Shown here: positions 8,661-16,850 of the stretch, one piece after another
Position numbering within the stretch: position 1 is the stretch's first letter
Layout of the letters: the number at the start of each line of letters is the position of its first letter
Assembly (NCBI RefSeq): GCF_002752355.1
Contig: NZ_MRAV01000008.1
Location: forward strand, 62,001 to 126,000
DNA length: 64,000 bases
Reading direction: 5' to 3'
Source of the DNA: Leucobacter sp. OLIS6
GTDB taxonomy: Bacteria; Actinomycetota; Actinomycetes; Actinomycetales; Microbacteriaceae
Notes under the pieces: generated by a model
What the model was told of the DNA's origin: nothing
The model's database searches: none
Seen by the model: only the letters and a program-made list of their open reading frames with translations
Program-made: the position numbers and the translations under genes

Positions 8661-9602
8661 ATGGAGCAGAGCGAGTACCGCACGCAGCACGTCGAGGGGC
8701 CGCTGACACTGAACGCGATCTTCCTCGTGGCGCGCGTGGGCGACGGCCGCGCAGCGGTGGACACCGTGCGCGCCGTGCTCGCCGGGCTCGAGGACCTCGT
8801 CAAGACGGTCGGGTTCCGAGCCCCGCGGGCGCGGCTCTCGTGCACGGTCGGGATCGGTGCCCGCGTCTGGGCCGCGGTGGTCGGCGAGGATCGGCCCGCC
8901 GAGCTGCGTCCGTTCCGCGAGATCGCCGGCGCCGTGCACACGGCGGTCGCGACACCGGGCGACCTGCTGTTCCACATCCGGGCGGATCGCGAGGATCTGG
9001 CGGTCGAGTTCGCGCGTCTCCTGCTTACGCGGCTCGGCTCGGCCGTCTCAGTCGTCGACGAGGTGTCGGGGTTCCGGTACTTCGACTCGCGGGACCTGCT
9101 CGGATTCGTCGACGGCACCGCGAACCCGATCGGGCCGGACCTGCCCGCTTCGGCGCTGGTGGGGGACGAGGATCCCGGCTTCGCCGGAGGCAGCTACGTC
9201 GTCGTGCAGAAGTACCTGCACGACCTGGACGCCTGGCAGGGGCTGAGCACCGGAGACCAGGAGGCGATCATCGGGCGGACCAAGTCCGACAACATCGAGC
9301 TCGACGACGCGCCGGACGGCGAGCAGCAGGCGCACAAGTCGCTCGCGACAATCGAGGACGAGCACGGCGAGCACGACATCGTTCGGGACAACATGCCGTT
9401 CGCACGCCCGGGTGCGGGTGAGTACGGCACCTACTTCATCGGCTACTCGCGGCACCTCTGGGTGATCGAGCGCATGCTGGAGCGCATGTTCGTCGGAGAG
9501 CCCGCGGGTAAGCACGACCGGCTGCTGGATTTCTCGACCGCCGCGACGGGCAGCGCGTACTTCGTGCCGACCCCCGAGATGCTGGCCGCGCTCGGCGACT
9601 GA
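8661..9602 (+). CDS. Dyp-type peroxidase (YfeX/DypB-like)
   Basis: 313-residue haem peroxidase. The family hallmark GFVDGTANP lies near residue 150, followed by GGSYVVVQKYLHDLDAW. The C-terminal haem region is EHDIVRDNMPFARP and YFIGYSRHLWVIERML. There is no Tat or Sec signal, so it is cytoplasmic, and no encapsulin cargo tail can be recognised. Such enzymes oxidise dyes and porphyrinogens with peroxide. The transcript is probably leaderless: TAGCGT lies exactly six bases before the ATG and there is no ribosome site. Confidence 0.93.
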   Translation: MEQSEYRTQHVEGPLTLNAIFLVARVGDGRAAVDTVRAVLAGLEDLVKTVGFRAPRARLSCTVGIGARVWAAVVGEDRPAELRPFREIAGAVHTAVATPGDLLFHIRADREDLAVEFARLLLTRLGSAVSVVDEVSGFRYFDSRDLLGFVDGTANPIGPDLPASALVGDEDPGFAGGSYVVVQKYLHDLDAWQGLSTGDQEAIIGRTKSDNIELDDAPDGEQQAHKSLATIEDEHGEHDIVRDNMPFARPGAGEYGTYFIGYSRHLWVIERMLERMFVGEPAGKHDRLLDFSTAATGSAYFVPTPEMLAALGD

Positions 9603-9662
9603 GAGGCGCACGGGTCGACGCGATCCGTCCCGCTGGGCGGCTCAAGCGCCGTCCGGATCGGT

Positions 9663-10226
9663 TCAGCCGCGCGGCGCTCGAGCGCCGGGCCGCCGTTCGA
9701 GCCGACGCAGCAGGAGCCGGTAGGCGAGCGCGCACGTGGTCAGTACGAGCGCGCCGGCGAGGACGGGCGTGAACAGGTACTCCCATCCCTCGTGCGTCAT
9801 CAGGATGGCGATCGGGGTGCCTCCGGCGGGCGGATGCACGACCCGTGCTGCGGCCATCACCGCCATCGCCATGCCGACCGAGAGGCCGAAGCTCCACCAT
9901 GCAGTCGGCAGCACCGAGTGGATCGCGAGCCCGCAGAGCGCCGAGAGGAAGTGCCCGCCGATCACGTTGATCGGCCGCGAGAGCGGGGCGTCGGGTAGCA
10001 GGAACACGAGCACGCACGAGGAGCCGAACGCAGTGATCAGGATCGGGGTGCCCGCGAGGTCCCCGGTCATCCCGAGCACGGCGATCGTCAGCGCCCCGGC
10101 GACCGAGGCGCCGGCGATGGTGTGCCAGGGGATCGACGGCTGAGTGGGGCGGATCCGGGACCAGAGCGAAGGGCGGTGGCGCCGGGTTCGGGCGGGTGCG
10201 ATCGGGAGAGACGCGGTGTCGGTCAC
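9663..10226 (-). CDS. HPP-family integral membrane protein
   Basis: 187 residues with four to five hydrophobic helices and the family signature ARVVHPPAGGTPIAILM at about 130-147. HPP proteins are small membrane proteins; a plant member moves nitrite, and bacterial roles are mostly unknown. The start is chosen at the GTG at 10226, with AAAGGA seven bases upstream; a far longer open frame running to 13253 is antisense to the siderophore genes and is not real. It is divergent from the LysR gene at 10365, its likely regulator. Confidence 0.82.
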   Translation of the reverse strand: MTDTASLPIAPARTRRHRPSLWSRIRPTQPSIPWHTIAGASVAGALTIAVLGMTGDLAGTPILITAFGSSCVLVFLLPDAPLSRPINVIGGHFLSALCGLAIHSVLPTAWWSFGLSVGMAMAVMAAARVVHPPAGGTPIAILMTHEGWEYLFTPVLAGALVLTTCALAYRLLLRRLERRPGARAPRG

Positions 10227-10334
10227 GGGATCCTTTGGTCGGTGCGCGGACGGGGTGCGGCCGCTCGCGGCGCCCCCCTCGACTACGCTACGGCCGCAGG
10301 ATGCCGCGGACCACGAACCAGGGATTGCCGCAAT

Positions 10335-10349
10335 ACAACGCCTGGTTGT
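10335..10349. promoter_or_regulatory. LysR-type operator in the HPP/LysR divergent region
   Basis: ACAAC, five bases, GTTGT: a perfect 5-bp inverted repeat of 15 bp. It lies just upstream of the -10 hexamer TACACT (10353-10358) of the LysR gene, well placed for autoregulation and for control of the divergent HPP gene. Confidence 0.5.
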
Positions 10350-10364
10350 GCGTACACTGGCGAC

Positions 10365-11288
10365 GTGTACAGTCCCCGCCTGCCCGACCTGCGGGCGCTC
10401 GAGCTGCTCGAAGCGATCGCCCGCACCGGATCGATCACGCTCGCGGCGGCCGAGCTCGGCGTCACCCAGCAGGCCGCGTCGCTGCGCCTGCGGCGGCTCG
10501 AGCAGCGGGTCGGACGCGAGCTCGTGGTGCGGTCGTCGCGCTCGTCGCGCCTCACGGGGGACGGGTCGGCCATCCTCGGTATCGCGCAGCCGGTGATCGC
10601 GGCGGCCGCCGCGATGGACGAGGCGCTGGGACTCCTGCTCGATGTCGAGGAGCGGGTCGCGGTCGCGGCCAGCCTGACGGTCGCCGAGCACTTCCTCCCG
10701 CAGTGGATCATGTCCTACGTGCGCAACGGCAACGAGGTCGGCTCCGTGCGAGTGCGCGCGACGAACACGCGCGAGGTCGTGCGCCTGGTGTCGGACGGCG
10801 AGGCCGACCTGGGATTCGTCGAGGGCAGCGAGCCGCCGCCCGGGCTGCGTCACGCGTTCCTCGCCGCTGACGAGCTGGCCGTCTATGTGTCGCCCGCGCA
10901 CGAGTGGGCCCGCGGCCGCCGGGTGAGTCCCTGGACGCTGGCGTCGACCCCGCTCGTCACGCGGGAGGCCGGGTCGGGATGCCGGTCGGTGCTGCTCGCG
11001 ACGCTGCTCGCGCACGGCGTCGAACGTGAGCGATTCGCGGCCCCGGCGCTTGAACTGCCGAGCAACACCGCGGTGCTCGAGGCGGCCGCGGCGAACGTCG
11101 CGCCCGCGGTCATCAGCACCCGGCCGGCGCAGCCCTACCTCGACGACGGCCGGCTGGTGCGGATCGGGGTGGGGCGCATCGCGTTCCACCGGGAGCTGAG
11201 CGCGGTCTGGAAAGCGGGACAGGAACCCGCTTCGCGGCCGGCCCGCGAGCTGCTGCGCGCGGCCCGCGAGTCGCGGTCCCGCGCCTGA
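10365..11288 (+). CDS. LysR-family transcriptional regulator
   Basis: 307 residues. N-terminal helix-turn-helix LPDLRALELLEAIARTGSI with TLAAAELGVTQQAASLRLRRLE, then an effector domain (VAASLTVAEHFLPQWI, EADLGFVEGSEPPPG). This arrangement resembles the CysL/ArgP-like LysR branch. The start is the GTG at 10365: TACACT ends six bases before it, so the mRNA should be leaderless, and no upstream ribosome site exists. It is divergent from the HPP-family gene and followed by a strong terminator. Confidence 0.9.
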   Translation: MYSPRLPDLRALELLEAIARTGSITLAAAELGVTQQAASLRLRRLEQRVGRELVVRSSRSSRLTGDGSAILGIAQPVIAAAAAMDEALGLLLDVEERVAVAASLTVAEHFLPQWIMSYVRNGNEVGSVRVRATNTREVVRLVSDGEADLGFVEGSEPPPGLRHAFLAADELAVYVSPAHEWARGRRVSPWTLASTPLVTREAGSGCRSVLLATLLAHGVERERFAAPALELPSNTAVLEAAAANVAPAVISTRPAQPYLDDGRLVRIGVGRIAFHRELSAVWKAGQEPASRPARELLRAARESRSRA

Positions 11289-11325
11289 ACCGGGTCGGCT
11301 CTGCGTCGTCCCGAATCTTCTGCAT

Positions 11326-11358
11326 ATCCCTGGAAAGCCGCGCCTCCAGGGATTTTTT
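11326..11358 (+). terminator. Rho-independent terminator
   Basis: Perfect 9-bp stem ATCCCTGGA/TCCAGGGAT with a 10-base loop, followed by a run of Ts on the plus strand. This is one of the few hairpins in the window with a real T-tract. It ends the LysR transcript and insulates the iron operon. Confidence 0.85.
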
Positions 11359-11437
11359 GTGCGCATGATGCGGTTCTCGCGTGCTCGGAAGCGGCGTGGG
11401 CTGGAGAGGGAAAACGTGTGTGCTAGGTTGATCTGAC

Positions 11438-11456
11438 GTAGGTAAGGGTCGCCTAA
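11438..11456. promoter_or_regulatory. DtxR/IdeR-type iron box
   Basis: The 19-base site GTAGGTAAGGGTCGCCTAA matches the DtxR consensus TTAGGTTAGGCTAACCTAA at 14 positions, including both outer half-sites. It lies about 73 bases before the ATG of the siderophore-binding lipoprotein. This predicts repression of the whole ABC operon when iron is plentiful. Confidence 0.75.
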
Positions 11457-11528
11457 TATTGGCGCCGACCTGCGCGCCGGCCACGCCGGCCGGCGCCCGC
11501 GCACCGCACCCGAACAAGGAGCCTCACC

Positions 11529-12524
11529 ATGTCCGTGCCCCGTCTGCTCGCCGTCTCGACCCTGGGCGTCGCCGCCGTTCTCGCGATCACCGGATGCTCC
11601 GGCGCGAAACCCGCCGCCGAGGCCGAGAAGCCCGCGGCCCAGAGCGTGACGGTCGAGGACAACACCGGCAAGCACACCGTCCAGACCCCGCCGAAGTCGG
11701 TCGTCGCGACCGACAACCGCACCTTCCAGACGCTGAGCGACTGGGGCGTCGAACTCTCGGCCGCCGCCGTTTCGCTGATGCCCGACACGGTGTCGTACAA
11801 GACGCAGAAGGGCCTCGTCGATCTCGGCACCCACCGCGAACCGAACCTCGAGCTGCTGGTCGCCGCGAAGCCCGATCTGATCATCAACGGGCAGCGCTAC
11901 CAGAGCTTCCACGACGAGATCGTGAAGCTCGCGCCCGACGCCACCGTGCTGGAGCTCGACCCGCGCGACGGCGAGCCCTTCGACAGCGAGCTGAAGCGCC
12001 AGGTCACCGTGCTCGGCGAGGTGTTCGGCAAGCAGGCCGAGGCGAAGCAGCTCGTCGCCGACTTCGACAAGGCGGCCGATCGTGCCAAGAAGGCCTACAA
12101 GAGCTCCGACACGGTGCTCGCGGTGAACACCTCGGGCGGTGCCATCGGCAACATCGCGCCCACCGTGGGCCGCACGCTCGGCCCCGTCTACGACCTGATC
12201 GGTCTGACCCCGGCGCTCAAGGTGGACAAGTCCTCCGAGGGGCACAAGGGCGATGAGATCTCGGTCGAGGCGATCGCCTCCGCGAACCCCGACTGGATCC
12301 TCGTCATGGATCGCGATTCGTCGTTCGACAAGGCCGAGCGCGGTGCGGACTACAAGCCGGCGGCCGAGATCCTCGAGAAGAACGATGCGCTCAAGAACGT
12401 GAAGGCCGTCGCCAACCAGCACATCGTCTACATGCCCACCGACACCTACCTGAACGAGGGCATCCAGACCTACACCGAGTTCCTGAACGACTTCGCCGAT
12501 GCCCTGGAGAAGTCGAAGGCCTGA
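11529..12524 (+). CDS. Iron-siderophore ABC transporter, substrate-binding lipoprotein
   Basis: 331 residues. Signal peptide with lipobox ITGC at about 20-23, then a two-lobed TroA/FhuD-type binding domain (VVATDNRTFQTLSDWGVELSA start, DWILVMDRDSSF near the second lobe). Closest in layout to YclQ/CeuE-type catecholate or petrobactin binders; the true ligand cannot be read from sequence. AAGGAG sits nine bases before the ATG. It is the first gene of a four-gene uptake operon (binding protein, two permeases, ATPase) behind a DtxR-like box. A large hairpin follows its stop and probably raises its level above the permeases. Confidence 0.92.
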   Translation: MSVPRLLAVSTLGVAAVLAITGCSGAKPAAEAEKPAAQSVTVEDNTGKHTVQTPPKSVVATDNRTFQTLSDWGVELSAAAVSLMPDTVSYKTQKGLVDLGTHREPNLELLVAAKPDLIINGQRYQSFHDEIVKLAPDATVLELDPRDGEPFDSELKRQVTVLGEVFGKQAEAKQLVADFDKAADRAKKAYKSSDTVLAVNTSGGAIGNIAPTVGRTLGPVYDLIGLTPALKVDKSSEGHKGDEISVEAIASANPDWILVMDRDSSFDKAERGADYKPAAEILEKNDALKNVKAVANQHIVYMPTDTYLNEGIQTYTEFLNDFADALEKSKA

Positions 12525-12537
12525 TCGAGATCGGGAC

Positions 12538-12572
12538 GGGCGGGCCGCGACTCCCGGAGTCGCGGCCCGCCC
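12538..12572. terminator. 16-bp perfect hairpin between binding-protein and permease genes
   Basis: The arms start GGGCGGGCCGCGACTC and pair perfectly around a 3-base loop, with no T-tract. It lies inside the operon, so it is more likely an mRNA-stabilising or partial-termination element giving excess binding protein over membrane subunits than a full stop. Confidence 0.6.
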
Positions 12573-12582
12573 CATCCGCACC

Positions 12583-13569
12583 ATGACCACCACCACCGCC
12601 CAGACGTCCGCCCGCTCGCGCGGACGCCTGATCGACCCCGCCCTCGCGATCGGCGTGCTCGTCGTCGCGGGGCTGCTCGTCCTGTCGCTCTTCACCGGGG
12701 TGTACGACATCGCGGGCGGCGCGGACGGCGCCGAGATGTTCGCGATCACGCGGGTCCCGCGCACCGCGGCGCTCATGCTCGCCGGCGCCGCCATGGCGAT
12801 GTCGGGGCTCGTGATGCAGCTGCTCACCCAGAACCGCTTCGTCGAGCCCACGACCACCGGCACCACCGAGTGGGCCGGACTCGGGCTGCTCCTCACCATG
12901 ATCGTCGCGCCGCAGGCGCCCATCGCCGTGCGCATGCTCGTCGCGGTCGTCGCCGCCTTCGCGGGCACGATGGTGTTCTTCCTCTTCCTGCGACGGGTCT
13001 CGCTGCGGTCCTCGCTCATCGTGCCGATCGTCGGCATCATGCTCGGCGCCGTCGTCGGCGCAGTCACGACCTTCATCGCGCTGCAGACCGACACCCTGCA
13101 GAACCTCGGCGTCTGGTTCGCCGGCAGCTTCACCACGGTGCTGCGGGGGCAGTACGAACTGCTCTGGATCGTCGCGATCGTCGCCGTCGCCGTCTTCATC
13201 GCCGCGGACCGCTTCACGGTCGCGGGCCTGGGGCAGGAGGTCGCGACCGGCATCGGCGTCGACTACCAGCGCGTGATGCTCCTCGGCACGGTGCTCATCG
13301 CGGTCGCCACGGGCGTGGTGACCGTGGTCGTGGGCAACCTGCCCTTCCTCGGACTCATCGTGCCGAACCTCGTGTCGCTGATCCGCGGCGACGACCTGCG
13401 CAGCAACCTGCCGTGGGTGTGCCTCACGGGCATCGGGATCGTCACGGCGTGCGACCTCATCGGGCGCACGATCATCATGCCCTTCGAGGTCCCGGTATCG
13501 CTGATCCTCGGGGTCGTCGGCGCGGTCGCCTTCGTGCTGCTGCTCGTCGGACGGAGGCGCCGTGCTTGA
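12583..13569 (+). CDS. Iron-siderophore ABC transporter permease 1 (FecCD family)
   Basis: 328 residues with about nine hydrophobic helices. FecCD features include ITRVPRTAALMLAGAAMAMSG near residue 60 and the ATPase-contact loop around GNLPFLGLIVPNLVSLIRGDD near 260. It corresponds to YclN/CeuB in the matching four-gene set. The start is the ATG at 12583; the only in-frame upstream codon lies in the hairpin region. It overlaps the second permease by eight bases, so the two are translationally coupled and form the heterodimeric membrane channel. Confidence 0.92.
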   Translation: MTTTTAQTSARSRGRLIDPALAIGVLVVAGLLVLSLFTGVYDIAGGADGAEMFAITRVPRTAALMLAGAAMAMSGLVMQLLTQNRFVEPTTTGTTEWAGLGLLLTMIVAPQAPIAVRMLVAVVAAFAGTMVFFLFLRRVSLRSSLIVPIVGIMLGAVVGAVTTFIALQTDTLQNLGVWFAGSFTTVLRGQYELLWIVAIVAVAVFIAADRFTVAGLGQEVATGIGVDYQRVMLLGTVLIAVATGVVTVVVGNLPFLGLIVPNLVSLIRGDDLRSNLPWVCLTGIGIVTACDLIGRTIIMPFEVPVSLILGVVGAVAFVLLLVGRRRRA

Positions 13570-14629
13570 GTCCGCGCAGCGCCGGACCCCGCTCCGCGGC
13601 GGCGCACGACGGCTGCCGGGAACCGCCCCGCGCAGTTCGGGCCCGTTCGCCGGGCACGGATCCTCCCGGCGCACCGTCGTGGTGATCTCGGCGCTCCTGC
13701 TGCTCTCGGGACTCATCGTCTTCGGGCTGCTCGCCCACGGCAACCCGATGCCGCCGGGCAGCGAGGGCTTCTGGCTCATCGCCGAGCGGCGGCAGCAGAG
13801 CGTGCTCGTGATCGCGGTCGTCGCCGTCGCGCAGGCCACCGCCACCGTCGCGTTCCAGACCGTCGCGAACAACCGGATCATCACCCCGTCGATCATGGGC
13901 TTCGACGCGCTCTACACCGCGGTGCACACCACCTCGGTATACCTCTTCGGCATCGCCGGGATCGCGCTCCTCGCCGGTCCCGTGCAGTTCCTGCTGCAGA
14001 TCGGGCTCATGGTCGGGCTCGCCGTGCTGCTCTACGGCTGGCTGCTCAGCGGCAAGCGGGGCAATCTGCAGATCATGCTGCTCGTCGGCATCGTGATCGG
14101 CGGGGGACTCGGGGCCGTCTCCACCTTCATGCAGCGCATGCTCACGCCGAGCGAGTTCGACGTGCTCGCGGCACGGCTCTTCGGGAGCATCTCGAACGCC
14201 TCGGCCGACAGTCTGCCCTACGCGATCCCGCTGGTCGTGATCTCGACGGCGGTGCTCTGGAGCGGGTCGCGCCGCCTCAACGTGATGGCGATGGGGCGGG
14301 ACGTCGCGAACAGCCTCGGCCTGCAGCACCGGCGGGAGCTGATGCGCACGCTGTTCTTCGTCGCGATCCTGATCGCGACCTCGACCGCCCTCGTCGGGCC
14401 GATGGTGTTCCTCGGCTTCCTCGTCGCGGCGCTGGCCTACCAGCTCGCCGACACCTACGACCACCGGGTCGTGCTCCCGATCGCGGCGCTCACCGCCTTC
14501 GTCGTGCTCGGCGGCGCCTACTTCATCATGAAGCACGTCTTCAGCGCGCAGGGCGTCGTGTCGATCATCATCGAGGTCGTCGGCGGCACGCTCTTCCTGA
14601 TCGTCATCCTGAGAAAGGGACGCCTGTGA
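13562..14629 (+). CDS. Iron-siderophore ABC transporter permease 2 (FecCD family)
   Basis: 355 residues; the first 40 or so are a basic cytoplasmic tail and the rest about nine membrane helices. Motifs include ERRQQSVLVIAVVAVAQATA, GFDALYTAVHTTSVYLFG and LVGPMVFLGFLVAALAYQL. It corresponds to YclO/CeuC. GGAGG precedes the GTG start at 13562, and its stop overlaps the ATPase start. Some members of this pair have short N-tails, so the long Arg/Pro-rich tail here is slightly unusual; an internal start would shorten it but has no better ribosome site. Confidence 0.9.
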   Translation: MLESAQRRTPLRGGARRLPGTAPRSSGPFAGHGSSRRTVVVISALLLLSGLIVFGLLAHGNPMPPGSEGFWLIAERRQQSVLVIAVVAVAQATATVAFQTVANNRIITPSIMGFDALYTAVHTTSVYLFGIAGIALLAGPVQFLLQIGLMVGLAVLLYGWLLSGKRGNLQIMLLVGIVIGGGLGAVSTFMQRMLTPSEFDVLAARLFGSISNASADSLPYAIPLVVISTAVLWSGSRRLNVMAMGRDVANSLGLQHRRELMRTLFFVAILIATSTALVGPMVFLGFLVAALAYQLADTYDHRVVLPIAALTAFVVLGGAYFIMKHVFSAQGVVSIIIEVVGGTLFLIVILRKGRL

Positions 14630-15399
14630 CCCGCAAGACTCCGGCCGTGCTCGTGAGGGGCGTCCGCAAGCAGTACTCGGACGAGGTCGCGATCGGTCCG
14701 CTCGACCTCAGCGTCCCGGGGGGAGGGATCACCGCGCTCGTCGGGCCGAACGGCGCCGGCAAGTCGACCCTGCTCACCATGATGGGGCGGCTGCTCGGGA
14801 TGGACGACGGGACGATCGAGGTGGCCGGGTTCGACGTCGCGCGGACGAAGTCCAGGGATCTCGCGAAGGTCGTCTCCGTGCTGCGGCAGGAGAACCACTT
14901 CGTGACCCGCCTGACGGTGCGGCAGCTGGTCGGGTTCGGACGCTTCCCGCACTCGCGGGGCCGGCTCACGACCGCCGATGAGGAGATCGTGAGCCGGGCG
15001 ATCGACTTCCTCGAGCTCGGCGAGCTCGAGGGCCGATACCTCGACGAGCTCTCGGGAGGGCAGCGGCAGCGCGCGTACGTCGCGATGGTGCTCGCGCAGG
15101 ACACCGAGGTGGTGCTGCTCGACGAGCCGCTCAACAACCTCGACATGAAGCACTCGGTGCAGATGATGAAGCACCTGCACCGCGCGGCGGAGGAGCTGGG
15201 GCGGACGATCGTGATCGTGCTGCACGACATCAACTTCGCCGGCCACTACGCCGACCGGATCTGCGCGATGAAGAACGGCGCGGTGATCGAGTTCGGGACG
15301 CCTGCGGAGATCATGACCGACGAAGTGCTGAGCCGAGTGTTCGACACCGAGGTGCGCGTGATCGAGGGCCCGGCGGGGCCGCTCGCCGTCTACTACTGA
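14626..15399 (+). CDS. Iron-siderophore ABC transporter ATP-binding protein
   Basis: 257 residues. Walker A GPNGAGKST near 40, Q-loop VLRQENHF, signature LSGGQRQRAYVAM near 145, Walker B VVLLDEPLNNLD, switch His in IVIVLHDINFAGHYAD. This is a typical FepC/YclP ATPase that powers the two permeases upstream. The GTG start overlaps the preceding TGA (GTGA). It is the last gene of the iron-regulated operon; there is no separate terminator before the next promoter at about 15445. Confidence 0.93.
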   Translation: MTRKTPAVLVRGVRKQYSDEVAIGPLDLSVPGGGITALVGPNGAGKSTLLTMMGRLLGMDDGTIEVAGFDVARTKSRDLAKVVSVLRQENHFVTRLTVRQLVGFGRFPHSRGRLTTADEEIVSRAIDFLELGELEGRYLDELSGGQRQRAYVAMVLAQDTEVVLLDEPLNNLDMKHSVQMMKHLHRAAEELGRTIVIVLHDINFAGHYADRICAMKNGAVIEFGTPAEIMTDEVLSRVFDTEVRVIEGPAGPLAVYY

Positions 15400-15460
15400 G
15401 TGTCCTGGGGCGCTGCGCAATTACCGGAACTGGATCGCGAATCGGTAGCATGGGCCTCCC

Positions 15461-16060
15461 ATGCGAGCTCCCACCGCGCGATCCGATCGGATGAACCCGC
15501 GCAGGATGCTGCCGATCGCGGCGATCTCCGCGATCATCGGCACGCTGGTGTGGCTGCTCTGGGCGCTGCCGATCAGCGGCTCAGTCCGCGACGCGCACCC
15601 GCAGGTGCTGGGCGAGCCCATCGCGGTGACGCTCGAATCGGGGGAGCGCGCCGGGATCTGGACCGACAGCGCAGCCGCTGCGCTCGAGACCCTCGAGTGC
15701 ACGGCGATCGACGAGCGCGGGGGTGAGATCGGCCTGCGCCGTGCGCCGGCGCTCTCGTGGGACGACGCCCTCTGGTGGGCGACGCCGCGCAGCGGATTCG
15801 AGCAGGTGCGTGCGTTCACCGCTCCGAGTGCGGGTGCGGTCGAGGTACGTTGCGTCGACCGGATGGGCGTGTACGGCGGCGGCTTCCTGATCGCCGGGGA
15901 CAGCTTCGGATCCGGATCGATCGGTCTCGGGCGCACCGGCGGGAACGACTTCGCGGTGGGCACCATCCTGGTCTTCTGCGCGGTGGTCTGCCCGTTGCTC
16001 GCGGCGTTCCTGCTCGTGCTGTCGGTGATCGGCGCAGTGACGCGGCGGGCCGGGCGCTGA
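15461..16060 (+). CDS. Predicted membrane protein of unknown function, two TM
   Basis: 199 residues. An N-terminal helix (AAISAIIGTLVWLLWALP, about 18-36) and a C-terminal helix (VGTILVFCAVVCPLLAAFLLVLSVIGAV, given as residues 168-192) flank an extracytoplasmic domain with three Cys (ECTAID, EVRCVD, FCAVVC). I do not recognise a family. The promoter hexamer TAGCAT lies nine bases before the ATG within a small palindrome (GCATGGG/CCCATGC), so a leaderless or very short leader is likely. A second ATG ten codons on would also preserve the first helix. Confidence 0.6.
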   Translation: MRAPTARSDRMNPRRMLPIAAISAIIGTLVWLLWALPISGSVRDAHPQVLGEPIAVTLESGERAGIWTDSAAAALETLECTAIDERGGEIGLRRAPALSWDDALWWATPRSGFEQVRAFTAPSAGAVEVRCVDRMGVYGGGFLIAGDSFGSGSIGLGRTGGNDFAVGTILVFCAVVCPLLAAFLLVLSVIGAVTRRAGR

Positions 16061-16074
16061 CGCCCGGCCCGCCG
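16043..16074. terminator. GC-rich hairpin spanning the stop codon
   Basis: A perfect 14-bp stem, CGGCGGGCCGGGCG with its complement, around loop CTGA. It covers the end of the gene at 15461-16060 and serves both convergent transcripts. No T-tract. Confidence 0.6.
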
Positions 16075-16094
16075 AGACTGATCCGCACGCCGAT

Positions 16095-16850
16095 CTAGCC
16101 GCGGCTCCGCTCGAGCTTCGCGAGCTCCGTGCCTTTGGCATCGAGCACCGTCAGGGTGTCGCCCGAGACCTTCGCGGAGGCGAGCTGCCCGAGCTTCGCG
16201 TCGATCCCGGGGCATGCCATGAGTGTGCTCACGGCCTCCGAGAACGTGATCGCGTCGGCGTGCTCAGACTTCCAGCTGCCGCTGAGTCCGTTGCAGCCGT
16301 CGTTCCCCGTGAAGCGGCCGTCGCCCGAGATCGACAGGTTCGGCTTTCCCTGGTCGGTCGATCCCCAGGAACCGAGGAAGGCCTCGGAGGCGGGATCCTT
16401 CGTGTCCGTGCTCGCTCGGTCGAGCGTGCCGAGCTCCGCTCCGCCCTCGCCGAGCACGGTCATGGTGGAACCGGAGACGGTCGCGGTCCGCGCGCCGGAG
16501 AGCCAGGTGTCGACGCCGATGCAGGCCATCTTCGTCGACGCGAGTTCTCCGAATGCGATGGTGTCCCCTTCGAGCTTCCAACTGCCGGTGAGCCGATTGC
16601 AGCCGTCGGTGCCGGTCAGCGTGCCGTCCCCGGCGAGCTCGATGGCGGGGGCGGACTCCTTCGCGGCGTCGCCCCAGGATCCGGTCACGTCCGAGGGCTT
16701 CGACGTGGCGGTCGGCTTCGGCGTCTGGTCCGTGCTGGATGAGCCGGCGCAGCCGGCGAGGAGCAGGGCTGCGCTCGCCATGGCGGCGACCGCAGCGGCG
16801 AGCCCGATGCGCCGACCGGTCGAGTGCGGGGCGGGGGTGGGTCGGGTCAT
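16095..16850 (-). CDS. META-domain (HslJ-like) lipoprotein with two repeats
   Basis: 251 residues. A signal peptide with lipobox LAGC near residue 34 and a Ser/Thr/Pro linker precede two META domains of about 95 residues each (VTGSWGD...TGTDGCNRLTGSW...KMACIG and LGSWGST...TGNDGCNGLSGSW...LMACPG). Each carries the DGCN...GSW...MAC pattern, with Cys spaced as in HslJ. META proteins are linked to heat, envelope stress or novobiocin tolerance; the molecular role is unclear. Its ATG overlaps the stop of the upstream MFS gene (ATGA), so it is the third gene of the glutaminase operon. Confidence 0.88.
   Translation of the reverse strand: MTRPTPAPHSTGRRIGLAAAVAAMASAALLLAGCAGSSSTDQTPKPTATSKPSDVTGSWGDAAKESAPAIELAGDGTLTGTDGCNRLTGSWKLEGDTIAFGELASTKMACIGVDTWLSGARTATVSGSTMTVLGEGGAELGTLDRASTDTKDPASEAFLGSWGSTDQGKPNLSISGDGRFTGNDGCNGLSGSWKSEHADAITFSEAVSTLMACPGIDAKLGQLASAKVSGDTLTVLDAKGTELAKLERSRG

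Noticed and set aside
9663-13253. Leftward open frame of 1196 codons
   Set aside because: Only its last 187 codons (HPP protein) are real. The rest is antisense to the LysR and siderophore genes, Arg/Gly/Ala-rich with no domain, as is usual opposite high-GC codons.
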